A stretch of DNA of 8,148 bases from an uncultured Clostridia bacterium (GCA_937914775.1 CALDNB010000001.1:1-8148), one strand, 5' to 3'; positions 1-6,720 are shown, counted from the first letter of the stretch. The notes: generated by a model from the letters alone, not told the origin. A program made the numbers and translations.

Positions 1-1
1 A

Positions 2-1177
2 ATAACAATAAAAAATTGTACTCTTTCTGCAGGAAAAGCAGGCTTGAATGCAGCTAATGATGTAAATAGTGTTAATGCAGGCTATCCTGTAAAAGCAACA
101 ATCATCGGTGGTAAATTTGCTCTTTATGGTGAAGGTGCAGATGCAAGAAATTGTGCAATTGAGCTTAGAAATAATGCATCAAATGTAACACTTTCAGGTG
201 ACATTACATTTGAAACAAATGTAATTATCAGCAAAGCAGCAAGCACAGTAGCTATTAAAGATGCAATCACAGCAGATGAAGGTTACACAGTAACATTTAC
301 AGCAGAACACGGTACTGTTACTCCTGGCAGTGTACCTGTAGAAGCAGGAGGAACAATTACAGAAGAACCTGTAACTACACCTGATGTTGGTTATGTATTC
401 GAAGGCTGGTACAACGAACAGGACGAACCTGTTGACCTTAGTGAAGAAGTAATTACAGGCGATGTAACATACAAAGCATTATTTGTACTTGCTACAAGAA
501 CAATTACAACACCTGATGGCGTAACATTGGTTTATGAAGAAGGTTTTGACGTTGCACAGTATGAAAAAGATGTTAAATTTACAGTAGCAAGTGAAAACGG
601 CGTAGTAACTCACGTTTACTACAAAGTAGGCGACGGTGAGGGAGAGCATGTTGAACTGGTGGCAGAAAACGGCGTTTACACAATCACAGGTAACAAAATC
701 ACAGATGACATCGTAATTACAGTAACGGAAATTGAAGGCGCAACAGCAGATGTACTTGCAGTAGAATACGGCTTGCCATTGCTTACAGGCAAGAATATGT
801 TTGTACTGGAAACAGATAAACTTGACGGAAGTCACTATAAATTTGCAGACGGAACTGAGTTGTTATGGTCACAGAAATACAACGCTTATGTTGCATGGGT
901 TGATGACGAATTAACAGTTGAGGCGCTGGTAGCGGGTATTAGAGCTGCAGACGGCGCAAGTACAGAAATCGTTGCAGGTGACGTTAACGGCAACGGATTG
1001 ATAACAGCGGCAGATGCAGGTATCATTAACGACTGCTTACGCGGTCAGCGTGACATTTCAACATTAACACCCAGACAGATATTCGCAATGGATATCGAAG
1101 GTACTAAGAACGGCGAAGGTTACCAAAAAGTAACTACAGCAGACATCGTGGCAGTACTTATAGAGGCAGTAAAATAA
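2..1177 (+). CDS. Surface protein with InlB-like repeat and C-terminal dockerin-like module (5' partial)
   Basis: The reading frame is open to the left edge, so the N-terminus and any signal peptide lie outside. The TTG at 44 has no ribosome binding site and is probably internal. In order, with residues counted from that TTG: a hydrophobic, Gly/Asn-rich stretch (about 1-75) resembling a beta-solenoid; an InlB/Listeria-Bacteroides-type repeat (about 80-150) with the motif GYVFEGWYN; an Ig-like region (about 155-240); a small domain with WSQKYNAYVAW (275-285); and a dockerin-like module (312-377). The first calcium loop is canonical (DVNGNGLITAAD, 313-324). The second (D350 to D367) carries an insertion. 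The last ~200 residues are collinear with the C-terminus of the protein two genes downstream. I infer a secreted or surface protein that docks onto a cohesin, most plausibly the neighbouring SLH protein. No catalytic domain is visible in the part shown. Confidence 0.8.
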   Translation: MTIKNCTLSAGKAGLNAANDVNSVNAGYPVKATIIGGKFALYGEGADARNCAIELRNNASNVTLSGDITFETNVIISKAASTVAIKDAITADEGYTVTFTAEHGTVTPGSVPVEAGGTITEEPVTTPDVGYVFEGWYNEQDEPVDLSEEVITGDVTYKALFVLATRTITTPDGVTLVYEEGFDVAQYEKDVKFTVASENGVVTHVYYKVGDGEGEHVELVAENGVYTITGNKITDDIVITVTEIEGATADVLAVEYGLPLLTGKNMFVLETDKLDGSHYKFADGTELLWSQKYNAYVAWVDDELTVEALVAGIRAADGASTEIVAGDVNGNGLITAADAGIINDCLRGQRDISTLTPRQIFAMDIEGTKNGEGYQKVTTADIVAVLIEAVK

Positions 1178-1199
1178 ATGATTTACTAATCTTGCGATG

Positions 1200-1223
1200 C
1201 TTCCCCCGAGTTTTCGGGGGAAG
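1200..1223 (+). promoter_or_regulatory. Perfect GC-rich intercistronic hairpin without U-tract
   Basis: CTTCCCCCGA and TCGGGGGAAG form a perfect 10-bp stem around the loop GTTT. TGC on the left and GCA on the right can extend it past one bulged G. No T-run follows, so it does not look like an ordinary intrinsic terminator. It lies between the stop of the first dockerin-type gene and the ribosome binding site of the SLH gene. It may stabilise or mark a processing point in a shared mRNA, or act as a weak or partial terminator. The structure is certain; the function is inferred. Confidence 0.75.
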
Positions 1224-1253
1224 GCACTGCAGTTAAATATTGGTAACTTTGAA

Positions 1254-1258
1254 AGGAG
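1254..1258 (+). promoter_or_regulatory. Ribosome binding site that fixes the GTG start of the SLH gene
   Basis: AGGAG lies 10 nt before GTG at 1269, and translation from that GTG opens directly with a signal peptide. The in-frame ATG at 1197 would put 24 residues ahead of the signal peptide, overlaps the hairpin at 1200-1223 and has no Shine-Dalgarno sequence. Confidence 0.85.
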
Positions 1259-1268
1259 AAAAAAGAAA

Positions 1269-3335
1269 GTGTTTAAAAAAGGTTTATTAACTCTGATTAC
1301 ATTAATTACCGTTGTTTGCGTGTTAACCACTTCCGTATTTGCGGCAGGTTATACATTATCACTGACCGCAAACGGCGAAACAGAACTTTATGTTGAACAA
1401 GGTGACGAGGTCACAGTAAAATTATTTTTAATCAACAACGAAGTTGAGGAAGATGAAAACTACGATTTATACAGTATGCAGGACTATGTATGCTTTGACA
1501 GAACATTCTTCGAATTTGTTGACGGCAGTATTTCAGTTCGCCGTTATATAGCTGACGGCGGTATGCCTCAGGACTTATTCGGTGCATCAGCAATCAGTTT
1601 TGACGGCGGTGCAAAAGACAGAGTGTTTGTTAACAGAGGAAGCACTTCTCCTGTGACAGTTTCTCAGAGTATAGACGTACTTACATTTAAATTAACTGTA
1701 ATTGCTAACGAAGGCTCAAGCACAATTACTCACGACACAATCGAGGTGCTTGACCAGAATGGCGAAAGACTTGCTTATGATACAGAAGAAACAACAGTAA
1801 TTATAGGAACTTCACCTGTTGTTACATATACAATCACAGCGTCAGCAAACGCAGGCGGTACAATTTCACCTGCAGGTGAAATTTCTGTTGTAGAGGGCGA
1901 AAACAAAACATTTACTATTACTGCAAACGGCGGATATAAGATTAACAGAGTAGAAGTTGACGGCACATCAGTTGGTGCAGTTTCAACTTATGAATTTGAA
2001 AGTGTAACAGGCAATCATACAATTGAAGCATTCTTTGAAGTTGTTTCAACAGGCGGCGGAAACACAATTACTCCTACACCAAAACCTCCTGTAGATGACG
2101 ACGAAGACGACGGTTTCGCAAAAACAGAAGTAATAGTTGACGGCGAAGTTCACAACATTGCAAGTTCAACAGTTTCTGAAGAAAAGACAGAAGGTGTTAT
2201 CGACCATGACGGATTGCAGAAAGAAATCGAAGATGCAAACCATCACGTTATCGTAAAAGTTAATACAAAAAATGACAAAGTAGAAACCAAAATCATGGTT
2301 AAAGACGTTGAAGTAATGGCAGAAAACGATATGGACTTAACAGTTATAGTTAACGACATTTCTTACATTGTTCCACCCACAGCAGTTGACACAGACCTTC
2401 TGAAAGCAGAATTCCCCGGTGTTGAGACCAGCGAAATTCCTTTCGTTGTAACAGTAAGCCATTCAGACGATGACAAAGCGGCAAAAATTGAAGCGGCTGT
2501 TAAAGCATCAGGTGCAGAAGTAGTAGGAAAGATTTTAGAATTCAAATCAGAAGCAGTTCACGGCGGAAAATCAATAGAAGTTAAAAAGTTTAAGGATTAC
2601 GTTGAAAGAAGCCTTGAAATCACAAAAGAACAGGCAGGTAAAATAACAACTGCAGTTGTTTACGAAAACGACGGAACATTAAGACACGTTCCTACATACG
2701 TTCATGAAGAAAACGGCAAATACTATGCAAGAATCAGCAGTTTAACAAACTCAAGTTATGTACTAATCTCAAGCGATAAAGCGTTTGCAGATGCCAAGGG
2801 TACGTGGTATGAAGAAACCGTTAATGAAATGGCAAACAGAAAAGTTGTTAACGGCAGAAGCGACGTTGCTTTCGAAGGCGATGCGCCTATTACAAGAGCA
2901 GAGTTTGCAGCAATCATCGTAAGAGCATTGGGCTTACCTTCTGACGGAACAGAAAACTTTGCAGACGTAGTTGAGTCCGACTGGTTTGACGGTGCAGTAG
3001 GTAAAGCACAGGAATACGGCATTGTTTCAGGTAAAGGCGAAGGCAAATTTGAGCCAAACGCTTTAATCACAAGAGAAGAAGCAATGACAATGATTGCAAG
3101 AGCTGCAAAAATCACAGGTCTTCCTGAAAGCAAACCGGTAGATTTGGCTACATTTGTTGACGCAGGTAAAATCAGCGACTGGGCAACAGAGTATGTTCAG
3201 TTTAACGTTGACAACAGTTTAATTGTTGGTAACGAAGCAAAAGAACTTGCACCAAACGGAAACATTACACGTGCAGAAACTGCAACAGTTGTTTTAAGAT
3301 TATTAAGAAACGCAGGACTTGTTGATATAAGATAA
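1269..3335 (+). CDS. SLH-anchored surface protein with a divergent cohesin-like domain
   Basis: A 688-residue secreted protein. Residues 1-26 are a signal peptide (KK, then a hydrophobic core, then VFAAG). Residues about 28-180 read as a cohesin-like beta-sandwich: GDEVTVKLFLINN at the start, YVCFDRTFFEFVDG where cohesins have a YDP..LE strand, SFDGGAKDRVFV, then LTFKLTVIANEG and a closing TTVIIG. Residues about 186-258 form a divergent InlB-type repeat with NGGYKINRVEVDG. A Thr/Pro and Asp-rich linker follows (261-283), then a domain of about 220 residues that I cannot assign (284-505). Three SLH motifs end the protein (about 506-553, 564-612, 629-680) with ITRAE, ITREE and ITRAE. SLH motifs normally bind secondary cell-wall polymers, so it should sit on the cell surface. 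Flanked by two dockerin-type genes, it is a candidate anchoring scaffoldin. The SLH assignment is firm; the cohesin call rests on motif layout and could instead be another carbohydrate-binding-like sandwich fold. Confidence 0.88.
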   Translation: MFKKGLLTLITLITVVCVLTTSVFAAGYTLSLTANGETELYVEQGDEVTVKLFLINNEVEEDENYDLYSMQDYVCFDRTFFEFVDGSISVRRYIADGGMPQDLFGASAISFDGGAKDRVFVNRGSTSPVTVSQSIDVLTFKLTVIANEGSSTITHDTIEVLDQNGERLAYDTEETTVIIGTSPVVTYTITASANAGGTISPAGEISVVEGENKTFTITANGGYKINRVEVDGTSVGAVSTYEFESVTGNHTIEAFFEVVSTGGGNTITPTPKPPVDDDEDDGFAKTEVIVDGEVHNIASSTVSEEKTEGVIDHDGLQKEIEDANHHVIVKVNTKNDKVETKIMVKDVEVMAENDMDLTVIVNDISYIVPPTAVDTDLLKAEFPGVETSEIPFVVTVSHSDDDKAAKIEAAVKASGAEVVGKILEFKSEAVHGGKSIEVKKFKDYVERSLEITKEQAGKITTAVVYENDGTLRHVPTYVHEENGKYYARISSLTNSSYVLISSDKAFADAKGTWYEETVNEMANRKVVNGRSDVAFEGDAPITRAEFAAIIVRALGLPSDGTENFADVVESDWFDGAVGKAQEYGIVSGKGEGKFEPNALITREEAMTMIARAAKITGLPESKPVDLATFVDAGKISDWATEYVQFNVDNSLIVGNEAKELAPNGNITRAETATVVLRLLRNAGLVDIR

Positions 3336-3351
3336 GGAGCATAAACTATAT

Positions 3352-4449
3352 ATGAAGATAAAACTACTAAAATTAATTATTACATTTATATTTGTAATTC
3401 TTGTTTCATCTACAGTTGTTCTTGCGGCTGATATTACGTACGATGATACAACTTACACTGAAATCAACGAAGGAAGCGACTTGAAAATAACTGTAAGTTA
3501 CAAAGTTAACTATTACGAAGAAGGCGAGCAAGCAACCCTTTTGGTTTTAACTGGCAGCGATACTGTTACTTATACAGACGGTGTTCCCAATAACATTGCT
3601 TATGCTGACCAACAGGTTATTACAGGTGCAGAGGGCAGTTTCACCTTTGTTCTTGAAAAAAGTCTAATCCAGAATAACAGAGTATATGTTAAACTGGGTG
3701 CTACTTCAAAAGACCCTGCTGATGAGGTTGCAGCCCCTGTAATAACAGATGGCGCAGTAACCTTTGAAGACGCAAACAATATTGTAAAAGAATATAAGAG
3801 CGGTTACGGCGGCGGATATGTGGCTATGGGTGAAGATGTTGTATTTGTTGTTGACAGAGGAACTCTTGCTACAAATATAAGATACCGTGTATATGACAGT
3901 GGAAGTGGTGAGTGGGGAGCAGATATACTTTTAACTCCTGACGGAAGTGACCAGTGCACTATTCCCGGCAGTTCAATCACGGGCAACGTTCAACTTGTTG
4001 CCGACAGATTTGCCGAAGGCGTTACTGTTCAACTTATAACTGCTGATAATTTCAAACCGAATGTTTCGGAGGTACAGGGCAAACAAATTTGTGCAATATT
4101 CGGCACATCTGCTCAGGATACATATACCGTTAACGGCAAAGAAGCGTTCTGGTCATCAAAATACAATGCTCATGTTGTATGGATAGATTCTGCTGAAACA
4201 TTAACAGGGCTTGTAGATGCGGTTGAAGTACAAGTGGGTGTTCCTGCAACTGAAATTGTATATGACGGCGATATTAACGGCAACGGAAGAACAACCGCTG
4301 CTGACGCAACAATTATAAAAGACTGTTTGCACGAAAAACGTAAATTGGCAACAACTGATATGCAGTTGTTTAAACTGGATGTTGATGCAAATATGCAGGT
4401 TACTACAGCAGACATAGTACAAATACTGAAAATTGCAGTAGGTAAATAA
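3352..4449 (+). CDS. Secreted Ig-like protein with C-terminal dockerin-like module
   Basis: A 365-residue secreted protein. Its ribosome binding site (AAGGAG, 3334-3339) overlaps the stop codon of the SLH gene and sits 12 nt before the ATG, so the two are probably cotranscribed. Residues 1-26 are a signal peptide ending VVLAA. Residues about 28-120 form an Ig-like domain, a second Ig-like region spans about 130-225, then comes a domain with WSSKYNAHVVW (267-277). The dockerin-like module is at about 305-363 with two clean 12-residue calcium loops: DINGNGRTTAAD (307-318) and DVDANMQVTTAD (343-354). The C-terminal ~200 residues are collinear with the first gene in the window, so the two are paralogous in that part. 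Dockerins bind cohesins, and the partner may be the adjacent SLH protein. There is no enzyme domain, so a structural or adhesive role is more likely than polysaccharide hydrolysis. Confidence 0.87.
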   Translation: MKIKLLKLIITFIFVILVSSTVVLAADITYDDTTYTEINEGSDLKITVSYKVNYYEEGEQATLLVLTGSDTVTYTDGVPNNIAYADQQVITGAEGSFTFVLEKSLIQNNRVYVKLGATSKDPADEVAAPVITDGAVTFEDANNIVKEYKSGYGGGYVAMGEDVVFVVDRGTLATNIRYRVYDSGSGEWGADILLTPDGSDQCTIPGSSITGNVQLVADRFAEGVTVQLITADNFKPNVSEVQGKQICAIFGTSAQDTYTVNGKEAFWSSKYNAHVVWIDSAETLTGLVDAVEVQVGVPATEIVYDGDINGNGRTTAADATIIKDCLHEKRKLATTDMQLFKLDVDANMQVTTADIVQILKIAVGK

Positions 4450-4452
4450 TAT

Positions 4453-4490
4453 AAAAAATCACGAATGATTTTCTCATTCGTGATTTTTTT
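4453..4490 (+). terminator. Strong intrinsic terminator after the surface-protein gene set
   Basis: TCACGAATGA and TCATTCGTGA form a perfect 10-bp stem around a TTTTC loop. A run of six A precedes it and seven T follow it. It begins four bases after the stop codon of the third surface-protein gene and separates that set from the RNase Y transcript. Confidence 0.95.
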
Positions 4491-4501
4491 ATTACAATAT
4501 C

Positions 4502-4530
4502 TTGACAACAATAGAAAAAAATATTACAAT
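4502..4530 (+). promoter_or_regulatory. Sigma-A-type promoter of the RNase Y gene
   Basis: A perfect -35 box TTGACA (4502-4507) and a -10 box TACAAT (4525-4530) are separated by 17 bp. Transcription would start near 4537, giving a leader of about 55-65 nt. A TATAAT at 4545-4550, with a poor TTACAA 15 bp upstream, might be a weaker second start. Confidence 0.8.
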
Positions 4531-4587
4531 AGATTGTGTATGTGTATAATTTTTAGTTTACTATATTATTGAAAAAATTCAAAAATC

Positions 4588-4592
4588 GGAGG
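4588..4592 (+). promoter_or_regulatory. Shine-Dalgarno of RNase Y that favours an ATT start
   Basis: GGAGG is the only good ribosome binding site before the RNase Y frame. It overlaps the GTG at 4592, so it cannot serve that codon. Eight bases downstream lies an in-frame ATT at 4601. The next in-frame ATG, at 4673, falls after the membrane segment. Confidence 0.6.
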
Positions 4593-6157
4593 TGTTTTCT
4601 ATTACTGAAATATTAATCACCTGCGGTGTTGCCCTTGTTTTAATCATTATTTGTGCTATTGTAGCCTTTAAAATGGGCGTTACTTATAGAAAAAAATTCG
4701 CAGAAGCCGAAATAGGCGGTGCGGAAAATGAAGCAAAAAAGATAATTGAAGAAGCAAGAGTTGCCGCAGAAAATCTAAAAAGAGAGTTATTAATTGAGGC
4801 AAAAGAAGAAAAACATAGACTAAGAACTGAATTCGACAAAGAAATGAAGGAGCAAAAGTCAGAACTTCAGAGACAGGAACACAGAATTCAGCAAAAAGAA
4901 GAAAATATTGATAAAAAATCTGAGCAAATCGAAAAGAAAGAAGAAGAGGTTGCTAAGAGAAACAAAGAGTTAGACCATAAGTTGGCAGAAATTCAACAGG
5001 TACATACACAACAACTTGAAGTTTTGCAAAAACTTTCAGGTTTGTCTGTTGAAGAAGCCAAACAGCAGTTACTAAATAATATAGAAAGCGAAATAAGACA
5101 CGAAGCGGCTATCCTTGTTAAAGACATTACTGACAAGGCAAAAGAAGAAGCCGATATGAAAGCCCACGAAATTGTTGCAGGTGCTATTCAGCGCTGTGCG
5201 GCAGACCATTCTGCAGAAACAACAGTATCTGTTGTTGCATTGCCTAACGATGAAATGAAAGGCAGAATTATTGGTCGTGAGGGCAGAAATATAAGACAGT
5301 TAGAAGCACTTACAGGTGTTGACTTAATTATTGACGATACTCCTGAAGCAGTAATTCTTTCAGGTTTTGACCCAATAAGAAGAGAAGTTGCAAGACTGAC
5401 TTTGGAAAAACTTATTGTTGACGGAAGAATTCATCCTGCACGTATAGAAGAAACTGTTGAAAGAAGCAGAAAAGAAGTAGATGCAATAATTAAACAGGAG
5501 GGTGAACACGCTACATTTGAAACGGGTGTTCACGGTTTGCATCCTGAAATTATTAAAACTTTAGGAAGACTTAAATACCGCACAAGTTACGGTCAGAATG
5601 TACTTAAACATTCAATTGAAGTTGCTAACCTTGCAGGTATTATGGCAGGAGAACTTGGTGCAGATATTACTTTGGCTAAAAGAGCAGGTTTGCTTCACGA
5701 CCTTGGTAAAGCAATTGACCACGAGGTTGAGGGCTCACACGCAGTAATCGGTGCAGAACTTGCTAAGAAATACAAAGAAAACGAAACCGTTGTTCATGCA
5801 ATTATGGCACATCACGGCGACGTTCAGCCTGTATCAATTATTGATTGCTTAGTACAGGCGGCAGACTCTATTTCTGCAGCACGTCCAGGTGCAAGACGCG
5901 AAAACATTGAAACATATATTAAACGTCTTGAAAAACTTGAAGAAATTGCCAACGACTTCGAGGGCGTTGAAAAATCATTTGCTATTCAGGCAGGTCGTGA
6001 AATCAGAATTATGGTTAAACCCGAAGTGGTTTCTGATGAAACAACTGTTTTAATGGCAAGAGATATTGTAAAACGTATCGAAGAAGAAATGGAATATCCC
6101 GGACAGATTAAAGTGAACGTTATCCGCGAGTTGCGTTCCGTTGATTATGCAAAATAA
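4592..6157 (+). CDS. rny: Ribonuclease Y
   Basis: RNase Y is the membrane-bound endoribonuclease that starts decay and processing of many mRNAs in Firmicutes. The product has 521 residues from GTG 4592 (518 from ATT 4601), close to the 520 of the Bacillus subtilis enzyme. Seen in order: an N-terminal membrane segment (about 5-28); a long charged coiled coil (about 35-150); a KH RNA-binding domain with GRIIGREGRNIR (224-235); and an HD domain with H340, the HD pair at 369-370 in LLHDLGKAIDHE, HHGD (407-410) and D425. The C-terminus ends in the family signature RSVDYAK. All expected catalytic residues are present. It appears monocistronic, with its own promoter and terminator. GTG 4592 is the conventional start, but it overlaps the Shine-Dalgarno; ATT 4601 has ideal spacing and gives an N-terminus (TEILIT...) that lines up with the family. 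Confidence 0.97.
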   Translation: MFSITEILITCGVALVLIIICAIVAFKMGVTYRKKFAEAEIGGAENEAKKIIEEARVAAENLKRELLIEAKEEKHRLRTEFDKEMKEQKSELQRQEHRIQQKEENIDKKSEQIEKKEEEVAKRNKELDHKLAEIQQVHTQQLEVLQKLSGLSVEEAKQQLLNNIESEIRHEAAILVKDITDKAKEEADMKAHEIVAGAIQRCAADHSAETTVSVVALPNDEMKGRIIGREGRNIRQLEALTGVDLIIDDTPEAVILSGFDPIRREVARLTLEKLIVDGRIHPARIEETVERSRKEVDAIIKQEGEHATFETGVHGLHPEIIKTLGRLKYRTSYGQNVLKHSIEVANLAGIMAGELGADITLAKRAGLLHDLGKAIDHEVEGSHAVIGAELAKKYKENETVVHAIMAHHGDVQPVSIIDCLVQAADSISAARPGARRENIETYIKRLEKLEEIANDFEGVEKSFAIQAGREIRIMVKPEVVSDETTVLMARDIVKRIEEEMEYPGQIKVNVIRELRSVDYAK

Positions 6158-6161
6158 TTTT

Positions 6162-6191
6162 AAGGCTTGTGATTATATCACAAGCCTTTTT
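6162..6191 (+). terminator. Intrinsic terminator of the RNase Y gene, possibly shared with spoVAC
   Basis: AAGGCTTGTGAT and ATCACAAGCCTT form a perfect 12-bp stem with a TAT loop, followed by a T-run at 6187-6191. It starts four bases after the RNase Y stop. On the minus strand the stem follows the spoVAC stop and leads into the T-rich TTAAAATTATTTT, so it may work in both directions. Confidence 0.92.
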
Positions 6192-6631
6192 CATACCAGA
6201 AAATATATAATATAATAATAAATTCCCACTATAACAGAGGACACAATTCCATATACTACAACAGGACCTGCAACGGTAAACAGTTTCGCCCCAAGACCTA
6301 ACACCAGTCCTTCGTATTTAGACTCTATAGCAGGGGATACTATGGAGTTTGCAAAGCCTGTTATGGGAACAATAGTACCTGCACCTGCGTATTTTCCCAG
6401 TTTGCTGTAAAGACCAAAGCCGGTTAAAAGTCCGCCGATTCCTATGAGAATAATTGTAGTTGCAGTTGACGCGGTTTTTTTGTCAATGTCAAAAGCCATA
6501 ATGCCATCGGTAATTAACTGACCGATTACGCATATTGCGCCGCCGATTAAAAATGCTAAAGCGGTGTCTTTTACAATAGAAGATTTTTTCATTTTATTTT
6601 TTACGTAGTTGCTGTATTGCTGATTGTTCAC
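6191..6631 (-). CDS. spoVAC: Stage V sporulation protein AC (SpoVAC)
   Basis: SpoVAC is an inner-membrane protein of the SpoVA complex that moves calcium-dipicolinate into the forespore and out at germination. The 146-residue length fits the family (about 150 in Bacillus). Visible features: a short charged N-terminus; hydrophobic segments at about 22-41, 57-76 and 120-144; the family motif GAGTIVPITGFANS (83-96) followed by EGLVLGLGAKLF (107-118); and AGPVVVYG. It starts with GTG, supported by a full AGGAGGT at 6641-6647 on the minus strand, 9 nt upstream. The related SpoVAE proteins are shorter and lack this N-terminal extension. Neither spoVAD nor spoVAE follows it: the next gene in its direction is the converging RNase Y gene, which is unusual. 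Expression late in sporulation is expected from the family, but I could not find a convincing sporulation-sigma promoter. Confidence 0.93.
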   Translation of the reverse strand: MNNQQYSNYVKNKMKKSSIVKDTALAFLIGGAICVIGQLITDGIMAFDIDKKTASTATTIILIGIGGLLTGFGLYSKLGKYAGAGTIVPITGFANSIVSPAIESKYEGLVLGLGAKLFTVAGPVVVYGIVSSVIVGIYYYIIYFLV

Positions 6632-6679
6632 GGACTACTCACCTCCTGGTTATTATTTGCCTAAAAAGGCCAAATATAC

Positions 6680-6708
6680 TTGCAAAAACAGTTTATTTAT
6701 GTTATAAT
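6680..6708 (+). promoter_or_regulatory. Sigma-A-type promoter of the mgtC-rex-thrC operon
   Basis: TTGCAA (6680-6685) and a perfect TATAAT (6703-6708) are separated by 17 bp. Transcription would begin near 6715, leaving a leader of about 27 nt before the TTG start at 6742. The -10 box is embedded in inverted repeats. Confidence 0.75.
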
Positions 6709-6720
6709 AACATATTATAA
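6698..6720. repeat. Two overlapping inverted repeats across the -10 box
   Basis: TATGTTA-TAA-TAACATA (6698-6714) is a perfect 7+3+7 inverted repeat. TTATAATA-ACA-TATTATAA (6702-6720) is a perfect 8+3+8 inverted repeat. Both cover the -10 box and the predicted transcription start, where a repressor would act. The region is very AT-rich, so chance is a real alternative. Confidence 0.5.

Noticed and set aside
44..46. TTG as the true start of the first surface-protein gene
   Set aside because: The frame stays open to the left edge, there is no ribosome binding site, and no signal peptide follows, although the protein is clearly of a secreted type.
479..835. Minus-strand open frames opposite the surface-protein genes (also 1064-1330, 2756-3133, 4170-4511)
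   Set aside because: They lie opposite well-supported genes, have unusual composition such as many Cys and Tyr, and lack ribosome binding sites; they are shadows.
1197..1268. ATG at 1197 as the start of the SLH gene
   Set aside because: It would place 24 charged residues before the signal peptide, overlaps the hairpin and lacks a Shine-Dalgarno; the GTG at 1269 has both a good site and a signal peptide.
2..4449. Classical cellulosome cluster
   Set aside because: No glycoside hydrolase, carbohydrate esterase or repeated cohesins are visible; only one cohesin-like domain and two dockerins are seen.
4502..4550. TTGACA at 4502 paired with TATAAT at 4545
   Set aside because: The 37-bp spacing is far too long; TACAAT at 4525 is 17 bp away and fits.
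4531..4591. Riboswitch or structured leader before RNase Y
   Set aside because: The leader is about 55-65 nt, AT-rich and without stable pairing.
6656..6674. Short hairpin in the spoVAC leader (TTTGGCCT/AGGCAAA on the minus strand)
   Set aside because: The stem is only 7 bp with a bulge and has no supporting context; likely chance.
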